Assembly: GCF_900460535.1 (NCBI RefSeq)
Contig: NZ_UHIL01000002.1
Span: forward strand, 186,001 to 250,000
Reading direction: 5' to 3'
Origin: Vibrio parahaemolyticus
GTDB lineage: Bacteria; Pseudomonadota; Gammaproteobacteria; Enterobacterales; Vibrionaceae
Length of the DNA: 64,000 nucleotides
Positions 9,098 through 18,335 of this stretch are shown here, one piece after another. Both the position numbers and the translations under genes were made by a program. Within the stretch, counting starts at the first letter, position 1, and every line of letters starts with the position of its first letter. The notes beneath the pieces are model-generated. The model saw only the letters and a program-made list of their open reading frames with translations, had not been told where the DNA came from and ran no database searches.

Positions 9098-9769
9098 ATG
9101 CTATCGAATACAAAAAGAACAGAAATCAAAAAAGGCGCTCATAAAGCGGTGACTGAAGTTGAAAAGCTGCACACGATTATTGATGAAAGCCTAATTGCCC
9201 ATATTGCAATCACCAACGAGTCAGGGCCAGTGGTTATCCCTATGTTAGCTTGGCGCGTCGATGATTTTGTATACATCCACGGCGCAAATAACAGCCGACT
9301 GTTACGCTCCCTCAAACAAGGCCAACCGACATGTCTCACCTTCACCTTGTTTGATGGTTGGGTATTGGCGCGTTCCGCATTTCACCACAGCGCGCATTAT
9401 CGCAGTGCGGTTGTGTTTGGTCAGTTTGAAACTGTTGAAGACAATCAGGAAAAAGATCGTTTACTGAATCACTTTCTCGAACAAATCGCGCCGGGAAGAA
9501 CAGAGCATGTCCGTTTGAGTAACGAGAAAGAGCTCAGCGCCACCATGCTTTTGCGTATTTCTTTAGAGGAAGCATCGGTAAAAATCAGTCGTTTTGGTGT
9601 CAACGACGACGCGCAAGATATGGATATTCCGGTTTGGGCGGGGGTACTGCCATATCGAACCGTCGTGGGGCCTCTTGAACCATGTTCGGATTTGTATGAA
9701 GGCATCGAAGAACCCGATTACAGCAGCGCCTATCCTAACCGCTGGTACGCTTCGGAGAAACTCAGCTAA
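9098..9769 (+). CDS. Pyridoxamine 5'-phosphate oxidase-like FMN-binding protein
   Basis: A 223-residue protein with the split-barrel FMN-binding fold of the PNPOx-like superfamily (HIAITNESGPVVIPMLAWRV, then YIHGANNSRLLRSL). I chose ATG 9098, which follows TAGGGAGA with a 5-nt spacer. An upstream in-frame ATG at 9056 also has AGGAAG in front and would add 14 residues. It is divergent from a MocR regulator, a frequent pairing. Substrate unknown; a true PdxH would be more conserved in its C-terminal motif, so a general flavin-binding or heme/B6-related role is equally possible. Confidence 0.8.
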   Translation: MLSNTKRTEIKKGAHKAVTEVEKLHTIIDESLIAHIAITNESGPVVIPMLAWRVDDFVYIHGANNSRLLRSLKQGQPTCLTFTLFDGWVLARSAFHHSAHYRSAVVFGQFETVEDNQEKDRLLNHFLEQIAPGRTEHVRLSNEKELSATMLLRISLEEASVKISRFGVNDDAQDMDIPVWAGVLPYRTVVGPLEPCSDLYEGIEEPDYSSAYPNRWYASEKLS

Positions 9770-9928
9770 GAGCTCCTGTTGCTAACACTCTCACTTTTGC
9801 TAACGCTCTCAATAGCAACTTTCATCCACTCTCCTAAATCACCGCTGCTCCTGCCAGCGGTGCTCGGAACTTTGTATCCAAAGGCTTCAATTTCCCGTAT
9901 AACAAACCATGAGCAATAGGAGAGAGTT

Positions 9929-11251
9929 ATGTCGGGAAAGGAAAGAAACCTACCAACACACCGTATTTCTAGATTCAGCAAATTTGCCTCGCTTGCAACA
10001 AGAGTTGCGGGCAATGTTATTGCTGAAGGCACCAAGCAAATCGCCAAAGGCAACCGACCGAAAGCGAAAGACCTTTTGCTCACCCCTCAAAATATTGCAC
10101 GGCTGACCGATCAACTGGCGCACTTACGCGGCGCAGCCATGAAACTTGGTCAAATGCTTTCGATGGATGCCGGAGATATTCTTGAACCGGAGTTGGCCGA
10201 GATTTTAGCCAGATTGCGTTCAAACGCCGATCCAATGCCATCAAAGCAGCTCAACAGCGTGATGGTAAATGCACTTGGTGAACAGTGGAAATCCGCGTTT
10301 CTTGCTTTCAACTTCAAACCTATTGCGAGTGCATCCATAGGGCAAGTTCACCAAGCCTACAGCGATGCTGGCGATAATTTGGCAGTAAAAGTGCAATATC
10401 CCGGTATCAGAAAGAGCATCGACAGCGACGTCGATAATGTCGGTACGCTTTTGAAAATTGTTGGCCTTATCCCTGAGTCAGTTGACTATAAAGGACTGTT
10501 GGAAGAGGCGAAAAAACAGCTGCACGACGAAGCCAATTATGAGCGAGAAGCTCAGTTTGCCTGTAGATATCATGCTGCTCTACAAGACCATCCGCATTTT
10601 TTGGTACCAAAAATCTACCCGGAAATTTCATCCCAATCCGTTCTGGCTATGTCGTTCATTCAAGGGACGCCCATAGAGAAAATCACAAACTACGATCAAG
10701 AAACTCGCGACTTTGTAATGCACAATTTGTTGGAACTGCTGTTTAAAGAACTGTTCGAATTCAAAATGGTGCAAACCGATCCAAACTTCGCAAACTATCT
10801 CTATCTTGAACAAAGTAAACAAATCGGGCTGTTAGATTTTGGCGCAACTCGCGAATACAGTGAACGTTTTAGTTCCGGTTATCGCCAAGCCTTTTCATCT
10901 GTCGTGAACGATGACGAACAAGGGCTCAACGATGCTTTAGAGCAAATAGGCTTTTTCGCCCAAAGCATCAAACCAGAACAGAGAATGGCGATTTTAGATT
11001 TGGTCAAAATGGCATGCGAACCCATGCTAATTGATGAAGCTTATGACTTTAAAGCCAGCGGACTGGCGCAAAAACTGCGAGAAGCTGGAACAATTCTGAG
11101 TATGGAGCAAGATTATTGGCATACCCCACCAGCCGATGCCATATTCTTGCACCGAAAAATTGGTGGCATGTATTTGCTCGCCGCTCGAATCGGTGCAAAA
11201 GTAAACATTCGTCGATTAGTGCAACCATATCTCAAGCTCAATAGTGGATAG
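9929..11251 (+). CDS. ABC1/UbiB/ADCK-family atypical kinase
   Basis: A 440-residue member of the ABC1 (AarF/UbiB/COQ8) family. The hallmark KxGQ motif (KLGQ, residues 72-75) and the Ala-rich loop that replaces the P-loop (ASASIGQVH, about 133-141) are present, as are the VAIK-type lysine (LAVKVQ, K154) and a DFG-like LDFGA. Family members are atypical kinases or ATPases linked to ubiquinone and lipid metabolism. This one is shorter than UbiB and lacks its C-terminal membrane helices, so it is a paralogue, not ubiB. AGGAGAG precedes the ATG. Substrate unknown. Confidence 0.88.
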   Translation: MSGKERNLPTHRISRFSKFASLATRVAGNVIAEGTKQIAKGNRPKAKDLLLTPQNIARLTDQLAHLRGAAMKLGQMLSMDAGDILEPELAEILARLRSNADPMPSKQLNSVMVNALGEQWKSAFLAFNFKPIASASIGQVHQAYSDAGDNLAVKVQYPGIRKSIDSDVDNVGTLLKIVGLIPESVDYKGLLEEAKKQLHDEANYEREAQFACRYHAALQDHPHFLVPKIYPEISSQSVLAMSFIQGTPIEKITNYDQETRDFVMHNLLELLFKELFEFKMVQTDPNFANYLYLEQSKQIGLLDFGATREYSERFSSGYRQAFSSVVNDDEQGLNDALEQIGFFAQSIKPEQRMAILDLVKMACEPMLIDEAYDFKASGLAQKLREAGTILSMEQDYWHTPPADAIFLHRKIGGMYLLAARIGAKVNIRRLVQPYLKLNSG

Positions 11252-11437
11252 CCTATTGTTTTTCTGTCACTTTCAAGTACCTTGAGCAGTTATTCTGCGT
11301 CATCAACAGCCCACTTTATTGAGATTTATTGACTATGGTTAATGAACATAAGGTCAATAAGCAAAGTTAGCTGGCTAATGTGTCACGTATGACGCCACAA
11401 CTTTATCCATGAAAACGAATTAACTATCGGGGGCTCG

Positions 11438-12784
11438 GTGAGCAAGTTTCAAGATCTCTCCACTCTAATCCAACAAATTGGCCAAGCCGAAGAATCGGAT
11501 CAAGTCGCAACGCTCAATGAATCTATCGAAGCGGGTCTCGAACCCGGCGCGGTTGCGCTTATCCTCGAAGCTTTCCCTATCGAAGACCGTGTTCGGTTAT
11601 GGAGAGCATTGCCGTTAGAACTTCATATCGACGTTTTGACAGAGATGCGTGCCGATGTACGTTTCTCTATCATCAATGCGTTGTCTGAAGTCGAACTGAA
11701 ACTCACCCTCGCTAAACTCGACAACTTATCGTTGATCGAATGGGCAGACTCGTTACCAGAATCCATCATCAATGAAGCGCTCGCCTTAATTGAAAAAGAC
11801 GAGCTTGAGCTGTACGACCAAGCGAATGAATATGAAGACGATGAGCTAGGTCGCTGGGCGGAGCGTAAAATCATTACGCTGCCGTTCAATATTACTGTCG
11901 GAACCGCAAAGCAGTTGATGGAACGCTACAGCTACGATACGCCGCAGCAAGTGTACCTGATTAACCGAAACAAACAGTTCCGTGGCGCAGTAAACTATTA
12001 CGAGATCTTAAGAAGTGATTCAGGCGTGCGTTTGAAAACACTTGAGATTGAAACCGTTACCGTGTTGGACAGCAAAATGACACTGCCAGAGGCGGTAGAG
12101 GCGTTAGAGCATAGCGCCCTACCCGCGCTCCCCGTAACAGATGCTGACCAAACTCTCATTGGTGAGGTCGATTGGCAATTTGCATTAAGTACGCAACGAG
12201 AAATCTACGAAGCGCGCTTAATGGCCGGTACTGGTATGGATGAAGGCGATGACTTATTTGCGCCAGTACTAAAAAGCTCACAAAAACGTGGCGTGTGGTT
12301 GGGCATCAATTTGCTGACTGCAATTTTAGCCTCTGTCACTATCGGACTGTTTGAAGATGTGATTGCTCAAGTGGTGGCTTTGGCCGTGCTCATGCCAATC
12401 GTTGCATCGATGGGTGGCATCGCGGGCAGCCAAACGCTCACTCTGATGGTTCGCGCGATGGCGCTTAATCAGATCACTCCAGGTAACCGTTTCAAGCTAT
12501 TGAAAAATGAGCTGGGTATTGGATCTCTGAACGGCATTGCTTGGGCACTGATTATCGGCGGGTTAGCCGGATTGTGGTTCCAATCGCCAGTTTTAGGCGG
12601 AACCATCGCACTGGCCATTATCGTCAACATTATTACCGCTGCTTTGTTTGGCGTGTTGATACCCATTATTCTGGATAAGTTCAAATTGGATCCAGCCTTA
12701 GCAGGCTCGGTTATTCTAACGACAGTGACAGATGTGGTTGGTTTTTTCGCCTTTTTGGGAACGGCGAGTTTAGTCATGCTCTAA
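11438..12784 (+). CDS. mgtE: Magnesium transporter MgtE
   Basis: A 448-residue magnesium channel/transporter of normal MgtE length, starting with GTG. The acidic N-domain (about 1-125) and tandem CBS domains (about 130-255) form the cytoplasmic Mg2+ sensor. The C-terminal about 170 residues form five membrane helices, including the conserved MPIVASMGGIAGSQ segment of the pore. It is followed by a Qrr small RNA on the same strand that has its own promoter. Confidence 0.92.
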   Translation: MSKFQDLSTLIQQIGQAEESDQVATLNESIEAGLEPGAVALILEAFPIEDRVRLWRALPLELHIDVLTEMRADVRFSIINALSEVELKLTLAKLDNLSLIEWADSLPESIINEALALIEKDELELYDQANEYEDDELGRWAERKIITLPFNITVGTAKQLMERYSYDTPQQVYLINRNKQFRGAVNYYEILRSDSGVRLKTLEIETVTVLDSKMTLPEAVEALEHSALPALPVTDADQTLIGEVDWQFALSTQREIYEARLMAGTGMDEGDDLFAPVLKSSQKRGVWLGINLLTAILASVTIGLFEDVIAQVVALAVLMPIVASMGGIAGSQTLTLMVRAMALNQITPGNRFKLLKNELGIGSLNGIAWALIIGGLAGLWFQSPVLGGTIALAIIVNIITAALFGVLIPIILDKFKLDPALAGSVILTTVTDVVGFFAFLGTASLVML

Positions 12785-12829
12785 AAAGTCCACTGTTTAT
12801 TAATCAATCATTAGCATAATAGAGACAAA

Positions 12830-12855
12830 TTGCATAACGCACTTGCAAATTGCAA
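12830..12855 (+). promoter_or_regulatory. Tandem LuxO binding sites
   Basis: A perfect LuxO-type palindrome TTGCA-AAT-TGCAA (12843-12855) is directly preceded by an imperfect copy TTGCA-TAA-CGCAC (12830-12842). They lie about 90-110 bp upstream of the Qrr start, the expected place for a sigma-54 enhancer-binding protein. LuxO-phosphate activating Qrr genes at low cell density is established in vibrios. Confidence 0.8.
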
Positions 12856-12916
12856 AAACATTCAAAGTTTAAGCAACGTATGTCACAGAAACCACGATTT
12901 TCGGGCATATAAAAGT

Positions 12917-12932
12917 TGGCACAGTAACTGCA
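12917..12932 (+). promoter_or_regulatory. Sigma-54 promoter of the Qrr gene
   Basis: TGGCAC-N5-CTGCA matches the -24/-12 sigma-54 consensus TGGCAC-N5-TTGCA with one mismatch. It sits 11 nt before the first base of the conserved Qrr sequence. Confidence 0.85.
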
Positions 12933-12942
12933 TTATATAAAT

Positions 12943-13050
12943 TGACCCTTCTTAAGCCGAGGGTCACCTAGCCAACTGACGTTGTTAGTGAACTTGATTT
13001 TGTTCACATGTATATAAGCCAATCGCACTCTTTGCGGTTGGCTATTTTTT
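12943..13050 (+). ncRNA. qrr: Qrr quorum-regulatory small RNA
   Basis: About 108 nt. It begins TGACCCTTCTTAAGCCGAGG (first stem-loop TGACCC/GGGTCA) and contains the near-invariant Qrr pairing core CCAACTGACGTTGTTAGTGA, used to base-pair with luxR/hapR, aphA and other mRNAs through Hfq. It ends in the terminator stem AGCCAATCGCA/TGCGGTTGGCT followed by T7. A sigma-54 promoter and LuxO sites lie upstream. Vibrios of this clade have several Qrr copies; I cannot assign which number this one is from sequence alone. Confidence 0.95.
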
Positions 13051-13472
13051 TATGCGGCTACTGCTCTCCTTTATCCTCCGACCGATCTCTATTGTACTTA
13101 TCTTGCCCTCAACCGACTGTTTACTGTTTATAAAATTCAAAAATTCCTTCAATAAACCATCAGAAATACCGACTTCAACAAAAACAAACTACCCAACCCA
13201 AATAAAACCAAGAAAACACACCAAAAAAAGAACAAATAACGCCCAAACCAAAACACTCATCATGAAATCGTTTTCTTTTCATAGAAATCGACTGAACAAT
13301 CTAGAGTTATAGATAAATTTCATCCATAAGCACAAATAGTAGTAAAAAACATTCATTTCACACAGAAAACTCGTCAAGAAATCATAAAAACACACGTAAA
13401 AATACATTTTTCATTTTTAGAAAAAGCCATTCAACTTATTGTTATTTAACAATAAAAAATAAAAACAAAACC
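13051..13472. other. A-rich intergenic region between qrr and codB
   Basis: About 420 bases, very A-rich on the plus strand and low in G. An 86-codon open frame (13052-13312) is low-complexity, has no Shine-Dalgarno sequence and is not considered a gene. The only regulatory element I can point to is the PurR-type site at its right edge. Confidence 0.5.
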
Positions 13473-13488
13473 AAGTAAACGTTTAAAT
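13473..13488 (+). promoter_or_regulatory. PurR-type operator upstream of codBA
   Basis: AAGTAAACGTTTAAAT matches the PurR consensus ANGCAANCGNTTNCNT at 10 of the 12 defined positions and is centred on the AACGTT palindrome. It lies about 100 bp before codB. The E. coli codBA operon is PurR-regulated, so the same control is likely here. Confidence 0.6.
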
Positions 13489-13590
13489 TTCAATTTTATC
13501 ATTGACTATCGAATTTACATCACGATAATACGCGCCGTTTACCTGAAAATCAGGTGCTATAATTTAATCTTTTACTTTGCGGAGGTAATA

Positions 13591-14829
13591 ATGGCTGGAG
13601 ACAATAACTACAGTCTTGGACCAGTTCCCAACACGGCCAGAAAAGGCGTGGCGTCACTAACCATGGTGATGTTAGGACTCACTTTTTTCTCCGCAAGTAT
13701 GTGGACAGGTGGTTCTCTCGGTACTGGGCTCTCCTTTAATGATTTTTTCCTCGCTGTTCTCATCGGTAACCTAATCCTCGGTATTTACACTTCTTTCCTC
13801 GGTTACATCGGCGCTTCTACTGGTCTCTCTACTCACCTTCTTGCTCGTTTCTCTTTTGGTTCTAAAGGCTCTTGGCTTCCTTCTGCTCTTCTTGGCGGTA
13901 CTCAAGTTGGGTGGTTTGGAGTTGGTGTCGCGATGTTTGCGATTCCGGTGCATAAAGCAACGGGCATCGATACCAATACTTTGATCCTTGTCTCCGGTTT
14001 GCTCATGACCGCGACCGTTTACTTTGGAATCTCAGCACTAATGGTGCTGTCAGCAATCGCCGTTCCTGCCATTGCGCTACTTGGCGGTTACTCTGTCATA
14101 GAAGCAGTAAATAGCGTTGGCGGTATTCGCGAACTACAACAAGTTCAACCAACCGAACCACTCGACTTTTCAATGGCTCTCGCGATGGTTGTAGGCTCTT
14201 TTGTCAGTGCAGGCACATTAACGGCAGATTTCGTACGCTTTGGCAAAAAGCCACGCAGCGCCGTGATGATCACCATGGTGGCATTTTTCATCGGAAACTC
14301 GTTAATGTTTATCTTTGGCGCGGCAGGTGCGTCGGTGACTGGTCAATCAGACATCTCTGAAGTGATGGTTGCGCAAGGTTTATTGATTCCTGCCATCATC
14401 GTACTTGGGTTAAACATTTGGACGACCAACGACAACGCGCTCTACGCATCAGGTCTTGGATTTTCCAACATCACAGGCTTACCAAGTAAATACATCTCGA
14501 TGGCGAACGGTCTTGTTGGCACACTTTGCGCCCTCTGGCTCTACAATAACTTTGTTGGCTGGCTGACCTTCTTATCGTTGGCAATTCCACCAATTGGCGG
14601 CGTGATCATCGCTGACTTCTTCACGAACCGTAAACGCTACGCAAACTTTGAAGCCGCCCAGTTCCAAAGCGTAAACTGGGCTGGCATTATCGCTGTAGCG
14701 ATTGGCGTTGGTGCGGGACACTTCCTTCCTGGCGTAGTACCGATTAACGCTGTACTTGGCGGCGCAATTAGCTTCCTAATTCTTAATCCTATTCTCAACA
14801 AAAAAGCACTGGCTACACAGCCAGCGTAA
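13591..14829 (+). CDS. codB: Cytosine permease CodB
   Basis: A 412-residue NCS1-family cytosine:cation symporter with about 12 membrane segments, close to E. coli CodB (419 aa). The N-terminus DNNYSLGPVPNTARKG and the NIWTTNDNALY segment are typical of CodB. GCGGAGG lies just before the ATG. It is followed after 9 nt by codA, forming the classic codBA operon that imports cytosine and deaminates it to uracil. A PurR-type operator lies upstream. Confidence 0.95.
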   Translation: MAGDNNYSLGPVPNTARKGVASLTMVMLGLTFFSASMWTGGSLGTGLSFNDFFLAVLIGNLILGIYTSFLGYIGASTGLSTHLLARFSFGSKGSWLPSALLGGTQVGWFGVGVAMFAIPVHKATGIDTNTLILVSGLLMTATVYFGISALMVLSAIAVPAIALLGGYSVIEAVNSVGGIRELQQVQPTEPLDFSMALAMVVGSFVSAGTLTADFVRFGKKPRSAVMITMVAFFIGNSLMFIFGAAGASVTGQSDISEVMVAQGLLIPAIIVLGLNIWTTNDNALYASGLGFSNITGLPSKYISMANGLVGTLCALWLYNNFVGWLTFLSLAIPPIGGVIIADFFTNRKRYANFEAAQFQSVNWAGIIAVAIGVGAGHFLPGVVPINAVLGGAISFLILNPILNKKALATQPA

Positions 14830-14838
14830 GGAACCATC

Positions 14839-16116
14839 ATGACAACACTACTGATCAAAAACGTAACGCTAAAAGGACAAGAAGGTCTGCAGCAAATTTT
14901 GATTGAAGATGGTCAATTCAAGCGCATTGAAAGCAACGATGTGGAGCTTAATCACAACGGTGACACCATAGATGCTGAAGGCGGTATGGCGGTTGCGCCT
15001 TTCTGCGAGCCACACATTCACCTAGATACAACGCAAACCGCTGGCGAGCCAAGCTGGAACATCTCTGGCACATTGTTTGAGGGTATTGAACGTTGGGCTG
15101 AGCGCAAAGAAATGCTGTCGATTGAAGACGTGAAAGCGCGCGCAAAACAAACCTTAAAATGGCAGATAGCAAACGGCGTACAACACGTTCGTACTCACGT
15201 CGATGTTTCTGATCCAACGCTTATCGCTCTCAAAGCGATGCTAGAAGTACGTGAAGAGATGAAAGAATGGGTAGACATCCAAATCGTCGCCTTCCCGCAG
15301 GAAGGTATTCTCTCTTACCCAAATGGCAAAGAGCTGCTAGAAGAAGCCGTCAAATTGGGGGCGGACGTGATTGGCGCGATTCCACACTTTGAATTCACAC
15401 GCGAATATGGCATTGAATCGCTGCACTACGTGTTCGAATTGGCGCAAAAATACGACCGTCTGATCGACGTACATTGTGATGAAATCGATGACGAGCAATC
15501 TCGCTTCGTTGAAACACTGGCAGCATTAGCGCACAAGTTTGATATGGGGAATAAAGTCACGGCAAGCCACACAACGGCAATGGGTTCCTACAACGGTGCG
15601 TATGCATCTCGCCTGTTCCGTTTATTACGCATGTCCGGTATCAACTTCGTGGCAAACCCATTGGTGAACATTCACTTACAAGGCCGCTTTGATGATTACC
15701 CAAAACGTCGCGGCGTAACACGAGTGAAAGAGATGCTAAATGCAAACATTAACGTTTGCTTTGGACACGATGACGTATTCGACCCATGGTATCCACTTGG
15801 TACAGCAAACATGCTACAAGTGCTGCACATGGGCCTGCATGTATGTCAGGTCATGGGTTACGAACAAATTAATCACTCACTCGATCTCATCAGCACCAAC
15901 TCAGCGCGTACATTGAACATTCAAGACAAGTACGGAATTGAAGAAGGCAAACCAGGTAGCCTACTGATTCTTCCTGCTGAAAATGGCTTTGATGCAGTAC
16001 GTCGCCAAGTACCTGTTCGTTACTCGGTTCGTCACGGTAAAGTCATTGCAGAAACACAACCTGCGACAACTCGTATTCATCTTGAACAATCAGAACAAGT
16101 GACGTTCAAGCGCTAA
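14839..16116 (+). CDS. codA: Cytosine deaminase CodA
   Basis: A 425-residue amidohydrolase (E. coli CodA 427 aa) converting cytosine to uracil and ammonia. Metal-binding and catalytic motifs are visible in order: [31 protein letters not shown] and [13 protein letters not shown], the last containing the catalytic Asp. AAGGA precedes the ATG, and codB is 9 nt upstream. A long perfect hairpin terminator follows. Confidence 0.95.
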   Translation: MTTLLIKNVTLKGQEGLQQILIEDGQFKRIESNDVELNHNGDTIDAEGGMAVAPFCEPHIHLDTTQTAGEPSWNISGTLFEGIERWAERKEMLSIEDVKARAKQTLKWQIANGVQHVRTHVDVSDPTLIALKAMLEVREEMKEWVDIQIVAFPQEGILSYPNGKELLEEAVKLGADVIGAIPHFEFTREYGIESLHYVFELAQKYDRLIDVHCDEIDDEQSRFVETLAALAHKFDMGNKVTASHTTAMGSYNGAYASRLFRLLRMSGINFVANPLVNIHLQGRFDDYPKRRGVTRVKEMLNANINVCFGHDDVFDPWYPLGTANMLQVLHMGLHVCQVMGYEQINHSLDLISTNSARTLNIQDKYGIEEGKPGSLLILPAENGFDAVRRQVPVRYSVRHGKVIAETQPATTRIHLEQSEQVTFKR

Positions 16117-16142
16117 AGTTCTTAAAAAGACCAACCGAAACG

Positions 16143-16174
16143 AAAAGGGTCTGACTATTTAGTCAGACCCTTTT
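16143..16174. terminator. Bidirectional terminator between codA and a small convergent gene
   Basis: A perfect 14-bp stem AAAAGGGTCTGACT/AGTCAGACCCTTTT with a 4-nt loop, T-rich on both strands. It can serve codA on the plus strand and the 60-aa gene on the minus strand. Confidence 0.85.
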
Positions 16175-16175
16175 A

Positions 16176-16358
16176 CTATTTTTTAGTACGTTGCGTTAAT
16201 TGTCTTCGACAACTAATGATGTTTCTGATCATGGATGGACTATTACCCAGATAAACAACATGCCCTTCTTCATCAACGACCGCGGGTACCACTTTTAAGC
16301 CTTTCATATCTGCGCCATTTTCGACCAGTTTACGCTCTAGCTCATATAAATCCTGCAT
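16176..16358 (-). CDS. 60-aa hypothetical protein
   Basis: A 60-residue soluble protein with an acidic first half (MQDLYELERKLVENGADM) and a basic C-terminus (CRRQLTQRTKK). Its stop codon abuts the bidirectional terminator, which supports a real gene. No clear Shine-Dalgarno sequence was found and no family is recognised. Confidence 0.5.
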   Translation of the reverse strand: MQDLYELERKLVENGADMKGLKVVPAVVDEEGHVVYLGNSPSMIRNIISCRRQLTQRTKK

Positions 16359-16791
16359 ATCATCGACTCAGTTAACTCACCATTTGCGCGGAATCCTATC
16401 GCCCTGAAAGCAAAAATATCATGATCAAGATCACAAAAACCACACTAAACAACTATAAAAATGGAATTGAGATCACTCAAAAATGCAATCTATAGACCCA
16501 AGTTTTCTGTGCTACTGAGTCACATTTATAAAATTAATAACTCATAGAAACACTGATAACAATGTCTGTTTGAAATAGTCTTGTCTGGAGAGAAACCTTC
16601 GGAAAGTTCAGTCATTTCACTGCGTATTAACCTTTCAAATGGAATCAGTGACAGCGCTCTTAATCCCACTTCTTGACATCACTCAGGTATTCAACAATCT
16701 GGTGGCTAATTCTCAATTACACCATCGCACTTGGAAATTCTTCTTAGCGTTGGGCATACTTCTGGCTTCATTTTAGTTGTAGATATTAACC
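16359..16791. other. Intergenic region before the HD-domain gene
   Basis: About 430 bases without a credible gene. A TTGACA (about 16673) could be a -35 element for the HD-domain operon, but no matching -10 is convincing. No repeat or RNA motif was recognised. Confidence 0.4.
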
Positions 16792-17430
16792 ATGACGTCA
16801 TTAAGCAAGTTAGAGCCGCTGTTTTTGGAATTTATGCAGCAAGAGATGCAAGTTGATGCGGCCCATGATATTGAACACGTAAAACGCGTGGTCAAAACAG
16901 CGAAACAGCTCTGCGACGAAGAAAATGCAGACATAGCCATTGTGTTACCTGCAGCCTATTTGCATGACTGTTTCACCTACCCGAAAGATCATCCAAATCG
17001 CAAGCAAAGCTCTGCAATTGCAGCCAAAAAAGCCATCGCGTATTTAGAGAGTATTCAATACCCTCAGCACTACCATGATGCCATCGCTCATGCGATAGAG
17101 GCGCACAGCTTTAGCGCCAACATCAGGCCAAACACGTTGGAAGCACAAATCGTCCAAGATGCTGATCGTCTGGACGCTTTAGGCGCCATTGGTGTTACGC
17201 GATGCATTCAAGTCAGCACTCATTTCAACGCTCAGCTTTACAACGATAACGACATGTTTGCTAAAGAGCGCGAACTCAACGACAAGCAATTCACCGTAGA
17301 TCATTTCCAAACCAAGTTGTTTAAAATTGTCGACACCATGAACACGGAGTCTGCAAAACTTGAAGCCAATAAACGGAAAGCCTTTATGCAAACGTACCTG
17401 AAACAGTTGCACGATGAGGTGACCGCGTAA
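16792..17430 (+). CDS. HD-domain phosphohydrolase
   Basis: A 212-residue YedJ-like HD-superfamily protein. Metal ligands appear in order: HDIEH near residue 25, the HD dyad in AAYLHDCF, a His in IEAHSF, and a distal Asp in QDADRLDALGAIG. Family members are metal-dependent phosphohydrolases. The substrate is unknown. The stop codon is immediately followed by the ATG of an HTH regulator, so the two are an operon. Confidence 0.85.
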   Translation: MTSLSKLEPLFLEFMQQEMQVDAAHDIEHVKRVVKTAKQLCDEENADIAIVLPAAYLHDCFTYPKDHPNRKQSSAIAAKKAIAYLESIQYPQHYHDAIAHAIEAHSFSANIRPNTLEAQIVQDADRLDALGAIGVTRCIQVSTHFNAQLYNDNDMFAKERELNDKQFTVDHFQTKLFKIVDTMNTESAKLEANKRKAFMQTYLKQLHDEVTA

Positions 17431-18189
17431 ATGTCTGAAAGCTATACGTTAATTAAAGAGCTTAAACGCCAGCTAAAGTCAGCTGGGCTGCATTATGTCG
17501 ATGTTGCACAACACCTTAATTTAAGTGAAGGAAGCGTCAAACGTTTACTCGCTGAAGGTCAGCACATTAGCCTTGAGCGCTTAGAACGAATTTGCCAATT
17601 GATTGGTTTAGAAATGGCGGAACTGTTTAAGCTCGCAGCTGCGCACAATAAAGGTTTAGAGTCGCTAACGTTAGAGCAAGAAAAGCAGCTGGTTGACGAT
17701 AAAGCCCTGCTGCTCGTGGCGATCTGTGTTGTAAATGGCTATCAGTTTGAACAAATCGTTCAACAATATACCTTCAATGAGTTGGAACTGGTGCAAAAGC
17801 TTGCTCATTTGGATCGTCTGAACATCATCGACTTACAGCCAAATAACAAAATTCGTTTGCGTATATCTCCGACATTTAAGTGGCAGATGGGCGGCCCTAT
17901 TCAACGGTTCTTCCAACAGCAAGTTCAAGACGCCTTTTTCCAAAGCTACTTTTCGGGTGAAGATGAACAGTTGTCCATGGCAACAGGATTGATGAGCGTA
18001 CCAACCAACAAGAAGCTGCAACAGAAACTGCAAAAGATCATCGATGAGTTTTATCAGGCTTGCCAAAGTGATAGCTCTCTCGATATGGACGAAAAGCACG
18101 GCACCTCTCTGATTATTGCGATGCGTCGTTGGACGTTCCCTCTGTTTGAACCATGGGAAAGAAAACCTACACAGAAGTCTCGAAATTAG
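17431..18189 (+). CDS. XRE-type HTH transcriptional regulator
   Basis: A 252-residue protein with an N-terminal XRE/Cro helix-turn-helix (residues about 15-60: VDVAQHLNLSEGSVKRLLAEG) and a long C-terminal region without a recognised domain, probably for effector binding or oligomerisation. It starts directly after the HD-domain gene stop with no gap, implying translational coupling. Its targets are unknown. Confidence 0.85.
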   Translation: MSESYTLIKELKRQLKSAGLHYVDVAQHLNLSEGSVKRLLAEGQHISLERLERICQLIGLEMAELFKLAAAHNKGLESLTLEQEKQLVDDKALLLVAICVVNGYQFEQIVQQYTFNELELVQKLAHLDRLNIIDLQPNNKIRLRISPTFKWQMGGPIQRFFQQQVQDAFFQSYFSGEDEQLSMATGLMSVPTNKKLQQKLQKIIDEFYQACQSDSSLDMDEKHGTSLIIAMRRWTFPLFEPWERKPTQKSRN

Positions 18190-18335
18190 TAACTCAATAA
18201 ACAAATGGAAATTAAAGTAACGCATTTAGTTACTTTTGGTGGCATGCAACGTCACTTGAAAGAGAAAGCTGGTTTAATCGTTCATTGAGCATAAAGTGCT
18301 CCCATCTCATTCGACTTTGTTTAATCGGAGCCAGC

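Noticed and set aside
13052..13312. 86-aa plus-strand ORF after qrr
   Set aside because: Low-complexity, A-rich sequence, starts at the Qrr terminator, no Shine-Dalgarno sequence.
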